Positions 33,203 to 46,743 are shown, counted from the first letter of the stretch. The stretch: DNA of 64,000 bases from Luzula sylvatica (GCA_946800325.1 OX326960.1:21815150-21879149); one strand, 5' to 3'. Translations and numbers: made by a program. The notes: generated from the sequence alone by a model not told the origin.

Positions 33203-34190
33203 GGGGTGGAGGCAAACCCTAGCCGCCGCCTCCACCCCCTCCTCTCTCAAGCCTTCTTCGACCCAGCTTCTGAAAATCCTTTGCGAGGCGAACGGAGATC
33301 CGAGATCCGAGAGCTTCTGGACCGCGGCGACGGAGGAAAACGACGCGAGCGAGCGACATCGCCTCGAACGAACGGCACAGAAACGAGGATGAGATCGGCG
33401 CGACGATGACGGAAACCCTAGCCGGCGACCTGCTCAGGCGAGCGGCGACGGAAACCCTAGCTGGCGAGCTGCTGTGGCGTACGGTGCGACTGCTGAGGCG
33501 ACGGCGAAGGCGACGACTGGAAACCCTAGCTGGCGAGCTGCCGAGGCGAGCGGCGACGGAAACCCTAGCTGGCGAGCTGCTGAGGCGTAAGGTGCGACTG
33601 GAGGAAAGGGAGGAAATGGAGGCGTAAGCTGCTGAGTGATTCCATGCTGGCGACTGCTGAGTGCTGGCGACTGCTGAGGCGTCTGCTGAGGCGATTCGCC
33701 AGCGGAAAAGGAAAAGGGAAAAGGGCGACGGGCGATGGCGAGGGCGACGGAAAGGGGCGATGACGATGGCTGGCGATGGGCGATGGAAAGGGGCGACTGG
33801 ACGAACGCTGGAAAAAGGCAATTTCGTGGCGATTTCGTGGCGAGGGGCGATTTCGTGGCGATTTCGGGGTGGAGGCAAACCCTGACGGAGATGCGAGGCT
33901 GAGATCCGTCATCCGACGGTGACGGCGACAGCGACGGTGACATCGACAGCAACAGCGAGGGCGAGGCGGAGATCCGACAGCGGAGATCCGGCAGCGACAG
34001 CGACAGCGAGGCGGAGATCCGACAGCGACTGCGACAGCGGCAGCCAGTCGGAGATCAGAGGGCAACAGCGACGGGCGAGTCGGGGTGAGTCTGGGGGCAG
34101 TGAAAGGAAAAAGCGGGAAAGGAAAAAATACGAGATCTGAGCTCGCGTGGAGACGAACCGTTCGTCTAAGGATGGCCGAAAACATCATTT
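33203..34190 (+). repeat. GC-rich minisatellite region, possible LINE-3 promoter
   Basis: Strongly GC- and CpG-rich against AT-rich flanks. It opens with an 11-bp-stem hairpin (33203-33238). 33408-33600 holds repeats of GACGGAAACCCTAGCTGGCG with a higher-order period of about 105 bases. 33905-34070 is made of CGACAGCGACAGCGAGG-type repeats. A second GGGGTGGAGGC box lies at 33866. Long frames here on both strands are arginine-, alanine- or serine-rich by-products of the repeats. Confidence 0.6.
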
Positions 34191-34260
34191 TTTGGTTTGT
34201 ATCTTACTTTTGCAATTGTATCTTACTTTTGCAATTGTAACTTACTACAAAGTAAAAAAA

Positions 34261-34503
34261 TGGCCATCTCACCCTTATCATCAACAATAATTGCGGAAAT
34301 TAGGGATATGTTAGGAATCCCTCCAAATGGAAAATTATCACCTAATCAATCTTCAGATCAACATATACTCTCTAAATCTATATCTATAATTGAACAAGTA
34401 AACACTCTTACTAATCCATATTTGTCTATTTTACAAGGTCACACCTGTGAAGACCGCAAAGGACATGATGGAGATGGATGCCTCCCTTCGCATGAGATTT
34501 GAT
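34261..34503 (+). pseudogene. Possible ORF1 remnant of LINE-3
   Basis: An 80-codon frame beginning MAISPLSSTIIAEIRDMLG between the GC-rich region and the endonuclease. No knuckle or DUF4283 motif is seen, so its identity rests on position only. Confidence 0.3.
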
Positions 34504-34585
34504 GAATAAAGCTCCTTATCGGCTTTATTATCTATTTTTCATTCTATCTTCTATCTTTAGATGCAATTTTTTTTTTAAATTTTAG

Positions 34586-37500
34586 ATCGGATTAATAAAT
34601 TTTCCTTGGTTATAAGGAATGTAAGAGGTTTATGTTATAAAGATAAACGTAATATAGTATGAGAATCTTTAAGAACATCGAGATGTAATATCGCTTGCAT
34701 ACAAGAAATTAAGTTATGCAACCCCAACCCTTTTCTTATTAAATATTTTCTCCCAAATAACCTCAACTCATTCGAGTGGTCTCCTTCCAATGGGACAAAA
34801 GGAGGCCTTCTAACAACTTGGTCTAACCAATATTCTCTCATCTCCACGTTCTCATCTCCTTTCTCCCTCAACACCATCTTGGCTCTATCCGATGGTACAA
34901 AAATTCTCATTTCCAACATCTATGGGCCCTCTTGCTCCTCTTTAAAGCAAGCTTTCTTGCTTGATCTCCAAAATTTGAATACCAACGGGTTACCTTGGAT
35001 TGTGGTCGGAGATTTTAACCTCCTTAGATCTCCTAATGACACGACGGCCAATAACCCAAACATCAATCTCATCATGCAATTCAATACAAGTTTAGATAAC
35101 TTGCACCTCATGGAATTACAATTAGCTGGTAGACACTTCACTTGTAGTAACAAGCGATCCTCACCAACTCTATCCAAACTAGATAGAGCATTCCTCTCTA
35201 CCGACTTTTTCTCGCAAAATTTGGAATTCTCGTTTCAAGATTTACCGATGACAACCTCGGATCCTCCTCCTCTTATCTTGCACATCACATCTCAATCAAA
35301 GCGCACATAAAGGCCATTTAAGTTTGAACAACATTGGTTCAAAAACCCCGAACTCACCCAAATTCTCGAGCCAATCTGGATGCCAAGTGTAAATCTTCCA
35401 CCGGTGAAAACTTTCATCCAAAAAATAAAAGCCTCGAAGCTAAAAATCTGCGAATGGGCCAATGAAAAATTCAAAAACATTAACCCAATCCTATCATCCG
35501 CAAAGGAAATAATTCGCTCCTTAGACTTCTCAAAGGAATCTAGACATTTATCTCCATTAGAAAACAAACTTCGTGTGGATCTTCGCACAAAGATCGCAGA
35601 TTTAACATCTATCTCTGAGAAAAAATGACGCCAATGAAGTGTCAATCGATGGTTAAAACTGGGTGATAATAATACGACTTATTTTCACAAAATGGCATCC
35701 TTTAAAAAACTCAAATCCACTATCTCGGTGATCAAAGTAAATGACCAATTGATCACATCACCTACACTCATCCTCAATCACTTCTCGAAATTCTATAAAG
35801 GACTCCTCGGTACAAAACCCCCCACTTTCTCTCAAATGTCCTCAATAATACTCCCAAACATCTATTCACAACCCAACAACTACAATCTTCTCTCTAATCA
35901 TGCCAATCCTTTCTCGATGGAGGAAATAAAATCAACGATAATGTCTCTAGCCAAAGGAAAGGCTGTGGGACCGGATGGATTCCCATCCGAATTCTTTCAA
36001 GTATATTGGCCTATCATGCAAAAGGATATATACTCGATTTGCAACTCCTTCCATAACAACTCAATCACCATAGAAGAAATGAAGAGGATTAACTTCGCAG
36101 ACATATCACTCATCAAAAAAAAGGATGAGGCTCTAGACATGACGGAATTTCGACCGATCAGCATCATCACCCCTATATCTAAAATCTTATCCAAACTACT
36201 AGCTAATCGACTACAACCCATCCTACCAACTCTAATCTCAAACAAGCAAGCTGCTTTTATCCGTGAACGATCCATAGCAAAAATGTTCATCTCTACAAGA
36301 GAAATCCTCTCAAATCTACATAAAACAAAAACCCCATCTATAATGCTTAAAATAGACTTTCGAAAATCTTTTGATGCGGTTTCATGGGATTTCTTACATA
36401 ACCTTCTATCTACTCGAGGGTTTCCAACACCATGGATCCAATGGATCAAAATCCTAACTTCCTCATCTTCATCCCGAATACGAATCAACGGGCAAAAAGG
36501 TTTCAGTTTCGTTCATCAAAGAGGACTTAGGCAGGGGGACCCCCTTTCACCCCTAATTTTCAACTTGGTAGTTGATGCCCTCCAAAACCTTCTTGAAGCC
36601 CTTAACCCCATTCTATCGGCACCAATGAAATTTGCACATAAAGCCATGCAATACGCAGATGACACGGTGCTTTTCGTTGAAGCACGATCATCTAATCTTA
36701 AAATAATATCATATGCCCTAGACATATTCTCAGAGATCTCCGGTCTTAAGATCAATTGGGAGAAAACATCCTTTGTGCCGATAACGATACCAGAGGAACT
36801 CCATTCCATCCTCTCTGATATGCTAAAATGCTCCAAGCAATCCTTGCCAATCACGTATCTCGAAATACCACTATCCATCAGAAAACCACCTAGGATCGCT
36901 TTCGCACCACTTAATCAAAAAATGAGAAACAAACTCTCCTCCTGGAAAGGACTCTTCCTCTCCTCAGGAGGACGTCTTACTTTGATTAAGTCGGTGCTCA
37001 ATGCAATACCCGTGCACTATATGCAAGTCCTAAAACTCCCGCAATGGGTCATCAAAGAGATCAATGCAATAGCAAGGAGATTCTTATGGAAAGGATTATC
37101 TAATCTAAAGGTACAAAATGATGCACTATTGATGAAATGGATAGATAAAGCCACTAATGATCAATCTTCCCTTTTGTCCGAAACTCTAATTAAGTTATAT
37201 AACTCAATGGACTTAGCGCATAGCGCTATCTCTAAAAAAAGAAGAATTTCGTTCCTTATCAAAGATCTTGCTAATCTAGCCCCCCTATACAAATCCTTCG
37301 TTAGCTTATCCATGAATAGGCCTGATGAACAATCTCAACGCATGAAATCCAAATCAATATACTCTTTCTTCATCAATCCGGGAGTGAGTTGTCCCTGGAA
37401 CACACCCCTCTTTAAAGCCAAGGCTCCCCTTAAAGTTCGTTTCTTTGGATGGCTAGCTATTCAATCACGCATACTAACAAGTGATAAGCTACAGTTACGT

Positions 37501-37827
37501 GGTTGGCCCAATAACCAGAGATGTCCCCTATGTACAACAGAAATAGAGACAACAATACACCTATTATTTGAATGCACCTTCTCAACAGATATATGGAATG
37601 CTCTCATTTCTAGAATCCTCGACGCATCGATAGGTCTATCAAACCCGCAAGATTTCTGGTCGACAACTCAGAAAAACCAACTATGGCAAAAGGCAAGGCT
37701 AGCAGCGATTTCGAATATCTGGAAATCAAGGAATGCTGCGTTATTCAACGACAAATCGCAATCCTCAAGCCGTATCTCTCAACTAACCATACAGGACACT
37801 ATCGACTGGAACAAATATTGTCCCTAG
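34586..37827 (+). pseudogene. LINE-3 ORF2: endonuclease, RT and zf-RVT, with stops and an internal deletion
   Basis: The endonuclease begins near 34599 (NVRGL), with IQEIK, IYGP, VVGDFN and SKLDRAF. The SDHIP motif is altered to SDPPPL, and stops lie at about 34660, 35308 and 35626. From 35692 a 711-codon open frame covers RT: GPDGFPSEF (about residue 93), IDFRKSFDAVSW (catalytic D near 222), RQGDPLSPLIFN and MQYADDTVLF (YADD near 321). After RRFLWKGLSN the region that normally follows is missing and the frame jumps to LLMKWIDKA, an in-frame deletion. A zf-RVT domain lies at about residues 578-627. The RT active-site residues are intact. Confidence 0.85.
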
Positions 37828-38011
37828 TCTACTAGCTTCCTTTTTTATGCGCAAGGCGCTTTCTTTATTTCTAGGGGATAGAATTGTCACTCTCCTATTC
37901 CCCCAAGAATTTTGTAAATTGTAACGATCGTTTAATGCAATATATTCGAGGTTTCGACAAATTATCGATCCTCCTTAAAAAAAAAAGATATATATATATA
38001 TATATATATAT

Positions 38012-38877
38012 CAGTGTTTTAAATTGCGGCGCAGTTGCGGAAATTGCGGCCCGAAATTTAGAATCGCAATTTCGCAATAACATATAGCGGTATATTGCGT
38101 TTTCGAAAAATTGCGGCCATTGCGGCGTAATTGCGGGAAAATTGCGGAAAAATTGCGGTAATTGCGGGTACAAATTGCGGGATAATATTCAAATCGTTGT
38201 AATTTTCAAATCCTTCCATCAAATTACACGAAATGTATATTGAAATCGCTCGTCTCGACGAGAGGAACGCAATGATGGGCTTGAATTTGTGAAATTTTGT
38301 CTTTTACCCTGAATTAAACACGAAACACACGTTAAATTAATTTCGTCAAGAATTATTTAATATAAACATTATAACATAATTTTTGAGATTATTTAATACT
38401 TAGTTTCCATGTTTTATTATCAAAATATTTTATTTTGATAAAATATACTCATAACATACATAACTTCTAAAATATGTCATTTTCATCTATAAATATATGG
38501 CTTTCATAATTTTCATTGTATTTCATTGATGTTTCGATTTAAAATTTGAGTAATAGTGTTTTGATATTTTTGGATGTCGACAAAAAATTCTTCAGCAAAT
38601 ACAAATCCAAAGATCCCGTATAATTGCCATTTTAATGAAAATTTTATGATAAACTTTTATTTATACTGAAAATGTTCCTGGACAATCAAATTTTTTATCC
38701 TTTTTAGAAGAAAATATTGTGAAAAATATATTTAAACAAACTATTATTTTTACATAATTTAATATCGCAATGACTGTCCGCAATAAGTTCATTGCGCCGC
38801 AATTGCGCCCGCAAACGCAATCCGCTGCAAAAAAGACCCGACCGCAATGGACCGCAATATCGCAATTTAAAACATTG
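38012..38877. mobile_element. hAT-like non-autonomous element, 866 bp, in (TA)n
   Basis: The ends are CAGTGTTTTAAATTGCG and, reverse-complemented, CAATGTTTTAAATTGCG. Both subterminal regions are arrays of ATTGCGG-type motifs, about a dozen on the left. The middle is AT-rich. TA repeats flank it on both sides (about 37988-38011 and 38878-38891), so the duplication cannot be read. Confidence 0.8.
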
Positions 38878-39061
38878 ATATATATATATATGAAACTAGC
38901 AAAATAAACTATTCAAATTAGCAAAATATACTGATAAATCCAATATGTTAACATAGTTAAAATTGAGAATAAAATAATACATTTTCAATAGTATATTTTG
39001 ATAAATATAAGAATATATTTTGCTAATTCCAATAATATATTTTGGTCTTTGAATTTTTTTT

Positions 39062-40640
39062 ATGGATATATATTTAGGATTAGGGTCAGATCCACTCTCC
39101 CCACATCTCTTTATAATTGCCATGGATACCTTAGGAAGAATACTTGAGCAATTGAGTAAAAGAGGGATCATTGAAAAACCAATTAAAGGGGCAAAGAATG
39201 CATTATTCTATGCTAATGATTCATTATTTCTGGTCAAGCCAGAAATACCACAAGTGAGAAGACTCAAAGTGGTTCTTATTTTATTTGGCAACTCATGAGG
39301 TGTCATTATCAATTATGATAAATCTGAATTCACAGTAGTAGGAGACAGAAGAAGAGAAGAAGAAAGAGAAGAAAACATAAAAAACATAGAAAAAGAGTTA
39401 GGATGCCCTAAAAAGGACCTCCCATTTAAATACTTGGGTTATCCTCTTCATTATAAGAAACCAAACAAAGAGTTTTTCAGAGAAATAATAGAAAAATTCA
39501 ATAAAAAAGTGATTGGATGGCAGGGCTCAATGTTAAATATGACAAACATAATTGTGCTCATAAATTCTGCACTATCATCTCTTTCGACATACTACTTCCA
39601 AGTGTTCAAGTTTTCCAAATGGGCAATCACAGAGATAGATAAGATAAGAAGGGAATTCCTCTAGAAAGGAACCTCTAACTCAGGCTACCCTTTAGTAGCC
39701 TGGCAGAATGTCTGCAGACCCAAATTGGGAGGGGGATTAGGCCTCCTCAATTTAGAGGTCTTTAGCAGAGCTCTGCTCTTAAAGTGGCAATGGAAATATA
39801 ACCATCCAAGTGGCTTAAATTGGCAAAGCCTAATACCTTCATTAAACCCAACCAACGATCTCAATTTGCAAAACCCGAAACTTTCTTACTTCTGTAAGAT
39901 TATACAGAGAGATAGATCATTCTTTCAAGCCAACATTACCTGTCAACTCAGGGGAGGAGGAGACATTTCTTTCTGGGAGGGGGAATGGGGGTTGGGGGAG
40001 AAGATGAAATTGAGATATCCATTACTCTATAGTCACAGATCGAGAAATGGTATCACAATTAGGCAAATAAAAAATAAAACAATTGAAACACATTTCCAAA
40101 ACAGAATATCAGAGGAAGCAAAGGAAGAAATGAAAAAACTTAAAGAGCAATTAAATCAAATCAATTTGAGTGAAGAAAGAGATATAATACTCTGGAAAGG
40201 CAATCCAAAAAACACTTTCACTGTCAGTAATGCATACTCCCAACTTATACTGGGAGTTCTTTCTCATTCAGATCTAGCCAACGTTTGGTCCATCAAAATC
40301 CCTGAGAGATTCAAAACATTTATTTGGCTCGCGATGGAAAACAGGGTGCTCACGAACGATAACTTGCAAAAAAAGAGGATGGGTAATGGTTAATCGATGC
40401 CCTTTATGCCAAAAAAACTTGGAGATTACTAAAAAAAAAACAAGCTTAGTAAAATCTTAAGCATAAAAACAGAGACAATGTTTCGATCAGATCTACTGAG
40501 ACACGACACACCTCAAACCCAAAAGCAACTATTTGCGATGTATCAGTTCGTTATATGGAGAGAGAGATGTTCGAGATCCTTCACAGATCTGAAAAAACCC
40601 GAAGAGGATCTAGTTAAAGAAATAATCGAAGAAAAATAGA
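39062..40640 (+). pseudogene. LINE-4: 5'-truncated LINE ORF2
   Basis: It begins inside RT at GSDPLSPHLFIIAMD (normally RQGDPLSP). The active site is YAND instead of YADD. Then come the NYDKSEF region, YLGYPLHYKKPNKE, GWQGSMLNM, KWAITEIDKIRREF, GGGLGLLNLEVFSRALLLKW and a C-terminal RERC motif near 40560. Stops lie at 39296-39298 and 39662-39664. The zf-RVT domain is disrupted near 40390-40440. It ends in A-rich sequence at about 40640. It is related to LINE-1 and LINE-2. Confidence 0.8.
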
Positions 40641-41118
40641 AATACGAGAAAACAAAAAAAGATCAAAAGCAATGAAATGAAAGCAAAAAAGTAAGAAACG
40701 TAGTAGAAATTGAATGAAAAAAGAAAAACATACCAGTAAAAACTCAAAGAAGGAAGAAGAAGAAGAGACGAGAGAAAGAGAAGAGAGAGAAGAAGAAGAT
40801 AGATCTGGAGGTGGAAGAAGAGTGTAGAAGCGGCGCGGAGTTTACGAGAAGGAATTGTTTTAGGGTATATGTTGGGCTGGATCATTAAATTATATGCAAA
40901 TACTTTTACTAGGAGTTTTGGCTGAGGTAATTAGTATATAGCCCAGAGTATTTTGTTTTATCATAGTAATATACCCTTTTTGTGTATGAAACATATGTAT
41001 AGGGTAGTTTTGGGAATTAGGGGTATATTCACAAATATGTAAAATTGGAGTTGCTTTTATAAATGCAAAAACTTGGAAGAGGGGTGTACAAACCCTCTCC
41101 AATTTCTTAAAAAAAAAA
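40641..41118. other. LINE-4 downstream flank with purine tract
   Basis: 40735-40830 is a GA-rich run (repeated GAAGAA and GAGAGA) like the LINE-2 3' UTR. The rest is AT-rich. No gene; the Leu/Phe-rich minus-strand frame is just the complement of the purine tract. Confidence 0.5.
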
Positions 41119-41629
41119 GGATTAGGCTCAATGGCCAACGCTCTTGTATAGTCAACACGACCAACGGAGAAAATTTCTCTAAATTCAAATATCAAAATTA
41201 AATTTCATCCGTATGTATATTATCATTATCACTTAGAAATGTTGTAGATTTAATTTCATAAAAAATAAAAATTTCTATCATATCCGTCATAATACGTAAA
41301 AATACTTATGACATGATTTATCATGAAATAAGTTGCAAAATTCAAATATTTGTCAATGGATTCAATTAAAATTGTATAGATTGGATTAAGATGAAATTTA
41401 TGAAAATAGACGGTTGTAAAAATTTATGAAAATAGACGGTTGTAAAAATATGTTTTCATTTTCATTAGATAAAATTATGAAAATCACACGGAATTTATTC
41501 TACAATGTATCTATATGATATTGATCATATCCATACAATTGAAATTTTATTTTGATATTTAGATTCAAAGAAATTAACTTCATTGGACGGCGTTGGCCAC
41601 ACGACAGTGTTGGTCATTGAGCTTAGTCC
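41119..41629. mobile_element. 511-bp inverted-repeat element
   Basis: The left end is GGATTAGGCTCAATGGCCAA and the reverse complement of the right end is GGACTAAGCTCAATGACCAA. Similarity continues through about 100 bases (CCAACG, AATTTC..T.AAT.TAAATATCAAAAT). No clear target duplication (A run on the left, ATGTTTTG on the right). Inside, TATGAAAATAGACGGTTGTA is tandemly doubled (about 41398-41447). Confidence 0.65.
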
Positions 41630-42549
41630 ATGTTTTGAGGGTGTGATGTATGGCTTTTACACAAAATACACTCCATATTGTTCCTAATGTATTTACCAGT
41701 CTGAATCTCAATTACATTTGGTACTTAACCTTGTCTTAATCTCTTGTTTAGAGACACTTGAAAATTGCCTGTATTATGCAGAAAAAGCAAAACCCCTATG
41801 AGGATGGGACAATTCTTCTTCCTTTCGCGAATGCCCCTACTCACCCCCATTTAGACATTTTGTCGAACAACATGGCTACAAGCTTTGAAAAGTGGATGCA
41901 ATACAAATACACACAAATATCGTCATTATTCCATGTGATAGCATATGAATAAATTCAAGATAAAAGCAAACATATTACACCTTGTCTTCAATAGGTTCTA
42001 GAAATTCACCGAAATAGAAACCTAATGTCAAATAGAATAAAAAATTAATGGTGAAATTAGTGGAATTCATGATATTTTGCATGGTTCTGAATATCGGACT
42101 CGGTCGGGTCCGTCGACTCGGGACTCGGTCGACTCGGACCAGACTCGGCCGAGTCGAAAAAAAAAATCGGATGGTTGGTAAAAAAATCGGAAAAAATGAA
42201 AAAAATATATAAAAAAAATATTTTAAAAATTGATATATATTCATAAACATGATAAAAACAAATTCAACTAATAAAACTCAAATTACTACATTGAACAACA
42301 TGTTATTCGTAATAATTCGGTTATTGGTTGCATGTACAATAATATAGCTATTTGTTGTATGTACAACAATATATTTCAAAATTCAAACTCAATAATACTT
42401 CAATAATACGGTTATTGACAATCTAATACAGCAATTTCTAATATAAATTGCCAAAAATTGTGACAAACATGTTACGTTACTAACAATACTGTAAACACAT
42501 GACACATAAAGTTTTCCCATAAAACATATATAAATTGTATACTAAACTA
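41630..42549. other. Intergenic with an ACTCGG-repeat element end
   Basis: At 42084-42160, CATGGTTCTGAATATCGGAC is followed by repeated GACTCGG(TCG) motifs, resembling the subterminal array of a hAT-like element. No partner end was found. The rest is AT-rich and I recognise no gene. Confidence 0.4.
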
Positions 42550-45370
42550 TGTTCCTTGATTCAGATACAAGACATGACTCCTCAATTGCAAAAACAGATC
42601 TGTGGATACCAATTAAACTCAGTCGAAACATTGGCAGCTAGAGGATCATCACGTGGTATTCTAATTGCATGGAAAAATAGTCTCTTCGAGGTTAAAAATA
42701 TAAATAAACAAGTATTCTCGATATCTATTACATTACAATGTAAATGGGACATGGAAGAACTCATCATCACAAGTGTATATGGACCAAATGAAGCATCATT
42801 AAGACATAATTTCTTTGAGGAATTGAGAGAAATAAAGCCAAACGATAATAAGCAGTGGATGATCATAGGAGATTTTAATGTGGTTCTATCAGAAGCAGAG
42901 AGAACAAGTCAAATGTACGATTGGAGAGCAGCTCAAGCTTTTAGAAGATGTATATCAGATATTCAAGTAGTGGATCTCCAAGTGATTGGCCAACAGTTTA
43001 CGTGGGCTAGAACAAATACGATGTCCAAATTAGATCGTGTATTAATATCAGCCAAATGGTCAGAAAAACACCCAAATTCAGAACTAAGGACCGGGACTAA
43101 TACATCATCGGACCATATTCCTCTTATATACACAGCTAAGACAACATTTCCAAAACCCAATTTTTTCCGTTTTGAGAATTATTGGCTACAATACAAAGAA
43201 ATACAAGATATTGTAACTAAGGAATGGACAAAAGAGGACATCAAGGACACCGCAGGACTTCACAAAACATTGAAATCAATTGCAAAACAAATCAAGGACT
43301 GGAGTAAGCAAAAAATTGGTGACATTAATCAACAACTACAATATTGTAGAGATACAATTCAATGGTTGGATCAGAAGGTGGAAATAAAAATACTGAGTGA
43401 TATCGAGATTTGGCTCAAGTGCCGGATGAAACGAAGATTTTTGGAGCTAAGTAAGCATGAAGAACAAATATGGAAGCAAAGAGCAAAGATAAAATGGCTA
43501 AAACAAGGGGACATGAATACAGAATATTTTCACCATACAGCCACACGTCATAATAGGAATAACAAAATAGCGGTACTACAAAAAGACAACATACCTCACA
43601 CAGATCATAAAGGTAAGGCAAGAATACTATTTGATCATTTTAAAGAAATAATGGGAACAAAAGATAGGAGGCTCAATGAGCATGTGATAGATTTGCAAAA
43701 TCTATATAACACTAATATACAATTAAAAACCATGGATGAGGACATTACGATGGAGGAACTCAAAACAACTATATGGTCTTGGGGTAATAACAAAACACCG
43801 GGACCGGATGGCTTTACGGGTGAATTTTATAATTTTTTTTGGAATATCATCACCAAGGATATATTGAACATATACAATTCAGAGGAAGTGAAGCAAAAGG
43901 GATTACAAGGACTTAATGATTCATACATAGTATTAGTACCGAAGAAACAAGGAGCAGATAAGCCAGAACAATTCAGACCGATTAGCTTGGTTAACGCTAT
44001 ACAAATAATATTTTCAAAAATATTGGCAACTCGACTACAAAAACGTATTGCAGAAATGGTGGATAACACACAGTCGGGCTTCGTCAAAACAAGGAACATT
44101 ATTGATGGATTCGGCTATGCTCAAACCATGTTGGATGCTGCCAAAGAATTCAAGACTGATATGATAGTCTTCAAGGCAGACATTGCAAAGGCTTTCGATA
44201 CTGTATCTTGGGAATTCATATTAAATATACTGAAATGTAGGGGTTTTGGAATCAATATGATAAGCTGGATAAGGAACGCGATATTAAGTGGATTCACCAA
44301 AATTATTCTCAATAATACCGTTGGCAAAACAATCAGACTGGAACGTGGAGTCAGGCAAGGGGATGCGTTATCACCCCTGTTGTTTATATTGGCTATGGAC
44401 GTATTGACGAAGGTATTTAGAAAAGCAAATCAACACGATTTCATGCATCCTATATTCAGAGGAGCAAGTACAGGCCTATACTATGCCGATGATTCCATCT
44501 TCTTCTTGCCTAGTAAACCGCTTCAGATAATGAGGTTCAAATTTATTATAGAAAAATTTGCAACGGCATCGGGATTAAAAATTAATTACGACAAATCCGA
44601 ATTTGCAAAATTGGAAGAGGACCAAATATTCACTGATGAGATTAAAAGCATCTTACAATGCAAACACGTGTCATTCCCGATCAAATACCTCGTATTACCT
44701 CTCAAACCGGGAAAATTGAGTAAACAAGAGTACCAGGAATTACTAGAAAAGATGATATCAAGATTGGATGGTTGGAAACAAGGTATATTATCAATAGCGG
44801 GAAGATTAGTATTGATTCAATCGGTATTAAGTTCCATGTTAATATATTTTATGTCAATATTCCAATTACCAAAGTGGGTGATCAAAAGAATGGAGAAAAT
44901 AATGAAAAAATTCCTATGGAAAGGTCCTAATTCTACTGGAAAAGGTTTACCTTTGGTTGCTTGGAAAAAGCTGTGTAGACCAAAGGTGCATGGAGGATTA
45001 TCGATATTGGATATTAAAAGTTTCAATGAAGCACTATTGACGAAATGGATATGGAAATTGTTTAAACCTGGAAATAATATATGGAAGGAACTAATGAACG
45101 AGATATACGGAACCCAAGCATATGAGAATCTAGGAATGAAAGGAAAAATTAAATCAAGATTATGGAAAATATGCAACTACTTATATGAACCCTTCAATAC
45201 TTCAGTTCTGATGATCAAAGGAAAGGGTAATAACATAAAATTATGGGAGCACATTTGGCATGGAGATATAGCAATGAAATATCAATATCCTATATTATAT
45301 ACATATAAGGAGGAAGGATTTGAAATGATCGATCAAATATGGATTAACGGTGAAATACAAAATATCAAAA

Positions 45371-46464
45371 TGAAGGAAATACAGTTTTGGATCATCGCTA
45401 AAATGGTACGTAGGACAAACGAACGTACGCGTTCGTGGGCATACGAAACATATTAGTAAAACTGGTATAACTTTCAGTAGGAAACTCCGATTTGGATGGT
45501 TCAAATTGGGTTAGTTAGATAATGGGATTATCTAGAACTTGCATGTTGTAATATATTTCATTTGAGCGAAGTATCAGTATCGTTCTAATGAAATACCGAA
45601 AGGGTGCGACAGTTTGACATACAGTCAGTAAAACGGCCTTAACTTTCGGGTCCGAACTCCAATTGGGCTGGGCCAAATTGGGTTGGAAAGATAATTAGAT
45701 TATCTACAACTTTCATAAATGTTCAAAGTCGGTTGAAACGATTTAATATTTTCGTTCTGACAGATTACTGAAAGGGTGTATGCAGTTTTCTGTTTGAAAA
45801 GGTGTATAGAAGATATACATACCTTTTGGCCCATCCTTATCCTATGGAGTATATATAGGATGTTTCTCTCTCTCTCATCAGTCCAACCAGTTGAATAATT
45901 AGATTAGTTCAACCAGAAAATTAATGGAGTTAATTTAGAATTAATCCAGAAATTAAGAGACTCTAATCACTTGATGAAAGAGTGCGAAGAGATTGAGAGA
46001 GAAGGACAAAAGAGTTTTCTCCGTCTAGAGCATCGAAACGCAATCATGCAAGTTCGCCGGTGCATCGTCTAGGCAGATGCATCCGCGACCGAGGTGCTAC
46101 GACTCACGGTGGATACGGATAGAGGAGCGACACATGTGGCTCTTCGTTGTGATCAAACCGGAGAAGTAATCGAGTAACGGGCTGTGGAATCATGCGGGCA
46201 TGGAACGCACGAAGACAACCCGAGGCGTGTCGAAACGGTGGGAGACGTGCGGTATGGGACGTACGGGCTAGTCACCAACGTGACACCGAAGGAAATAGAA
46301 GGCGGCGATCAACCCTTCGTGTGCCATCAATTTGGCACTGGTATGAATCTGTCCTTCTATTCGCATCGTACCTTCGAAGTCGTGGCGTGATCTCGGGAAT
46401 CGGGGAATCGAACCGGGCCTACATATCCGCTGCGCGGGCCCGGGGTCGAGGATATTCCCCTACA
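45371..46464 (+). repeat. Copia-2 5' LTR
   Basis: TG...CA ends. It holds two diverged 173-bp units (starting near 45455 and 45628), a TATATATAGG promoter-like motif near 45850, a CT repeat and a GC-richer 3' half. The pyrimidine-rich end abuts the primer-binding site. Confidence 0.93.
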
Positions 46465-46465
46465 G

Positions 46466-46477
46466 TGGTATCAGAGC
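46466..46477 (+). promoter_or_regulatory. Copia-2 tRNA primer-binding site
   Basis: TGGTATCAGAGC, complementary to the 3' end of initiator methionine tRNA, lies one base after the LTR. Confidence 0.9.
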
Positions 46478-46743
46478 GATCGCCATCGATTCGAGGGTCG
46501 AATCATAGTCGTATATTAGATATACGCACGGGTTATCAAAGTTCGTACCCGTTTGCATGATGTTACATATAGAGAAAGTCAAATTCCGTTAAAATCACAA
46601 GTGGAATTCGCTAGAGATCGATCAAAAGTTGATTGAGAGTATCTAGGAATGATCGTGAAAAAGTTTCATGATTTATCGTTTTGGAAACGAGCGAAAACGG
46701 ACGAAACGGCAAAATCTGCAGAAAGTTAGAATACGAAACAGTG

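Larger units (their letters stand above)
33203..37987 (+). mobile_element. LINE-3 with GC-rich 5' region
   Basis: ORF2 pieces (34586-37827), a 3' UTR and a terminal A run (37978-37987) define the LINE. I extend it left to the GGGGTGGAGGC hairpin at 33203, because a GC-rich, repeat-bearing segment joins directly to it and the same hairpin starts other retroposon-like units. That extension is inference. A (TA)n tract follows the A tail. Confidence 0.65.

Noticed and set aside
33219..34188. Several frames of 70-219 codons on both strands
   Set aside because: All lie in CpG-rich minisatellites and give Arg-, Ala-, Pro- or Ser-rich repeats in every frame. None resembles a protein family.
40610..40885. 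Hydrophobic minus-strand frame of 91 codons as a membrane protein
   Set aside because: The Leu/Phe/Ser run is the complement of a GA-rich tract after LINE-4.
46405..46464. GGGAATCGAACC-type sequence as a tRNA T-arm
   Set aside because: No matching anticodon arm or acceptor stem is nearby. It is part of the Copia-2 LTR and is present in both LTRs.
46184..46560. Frames of 68 and 122 codons, duplicated at 53657-53991, as a small gene pair
   Set aside because: They lie in the two LTR copies of Copia-2 and run past the LTR end into unrelated sequence in each case.
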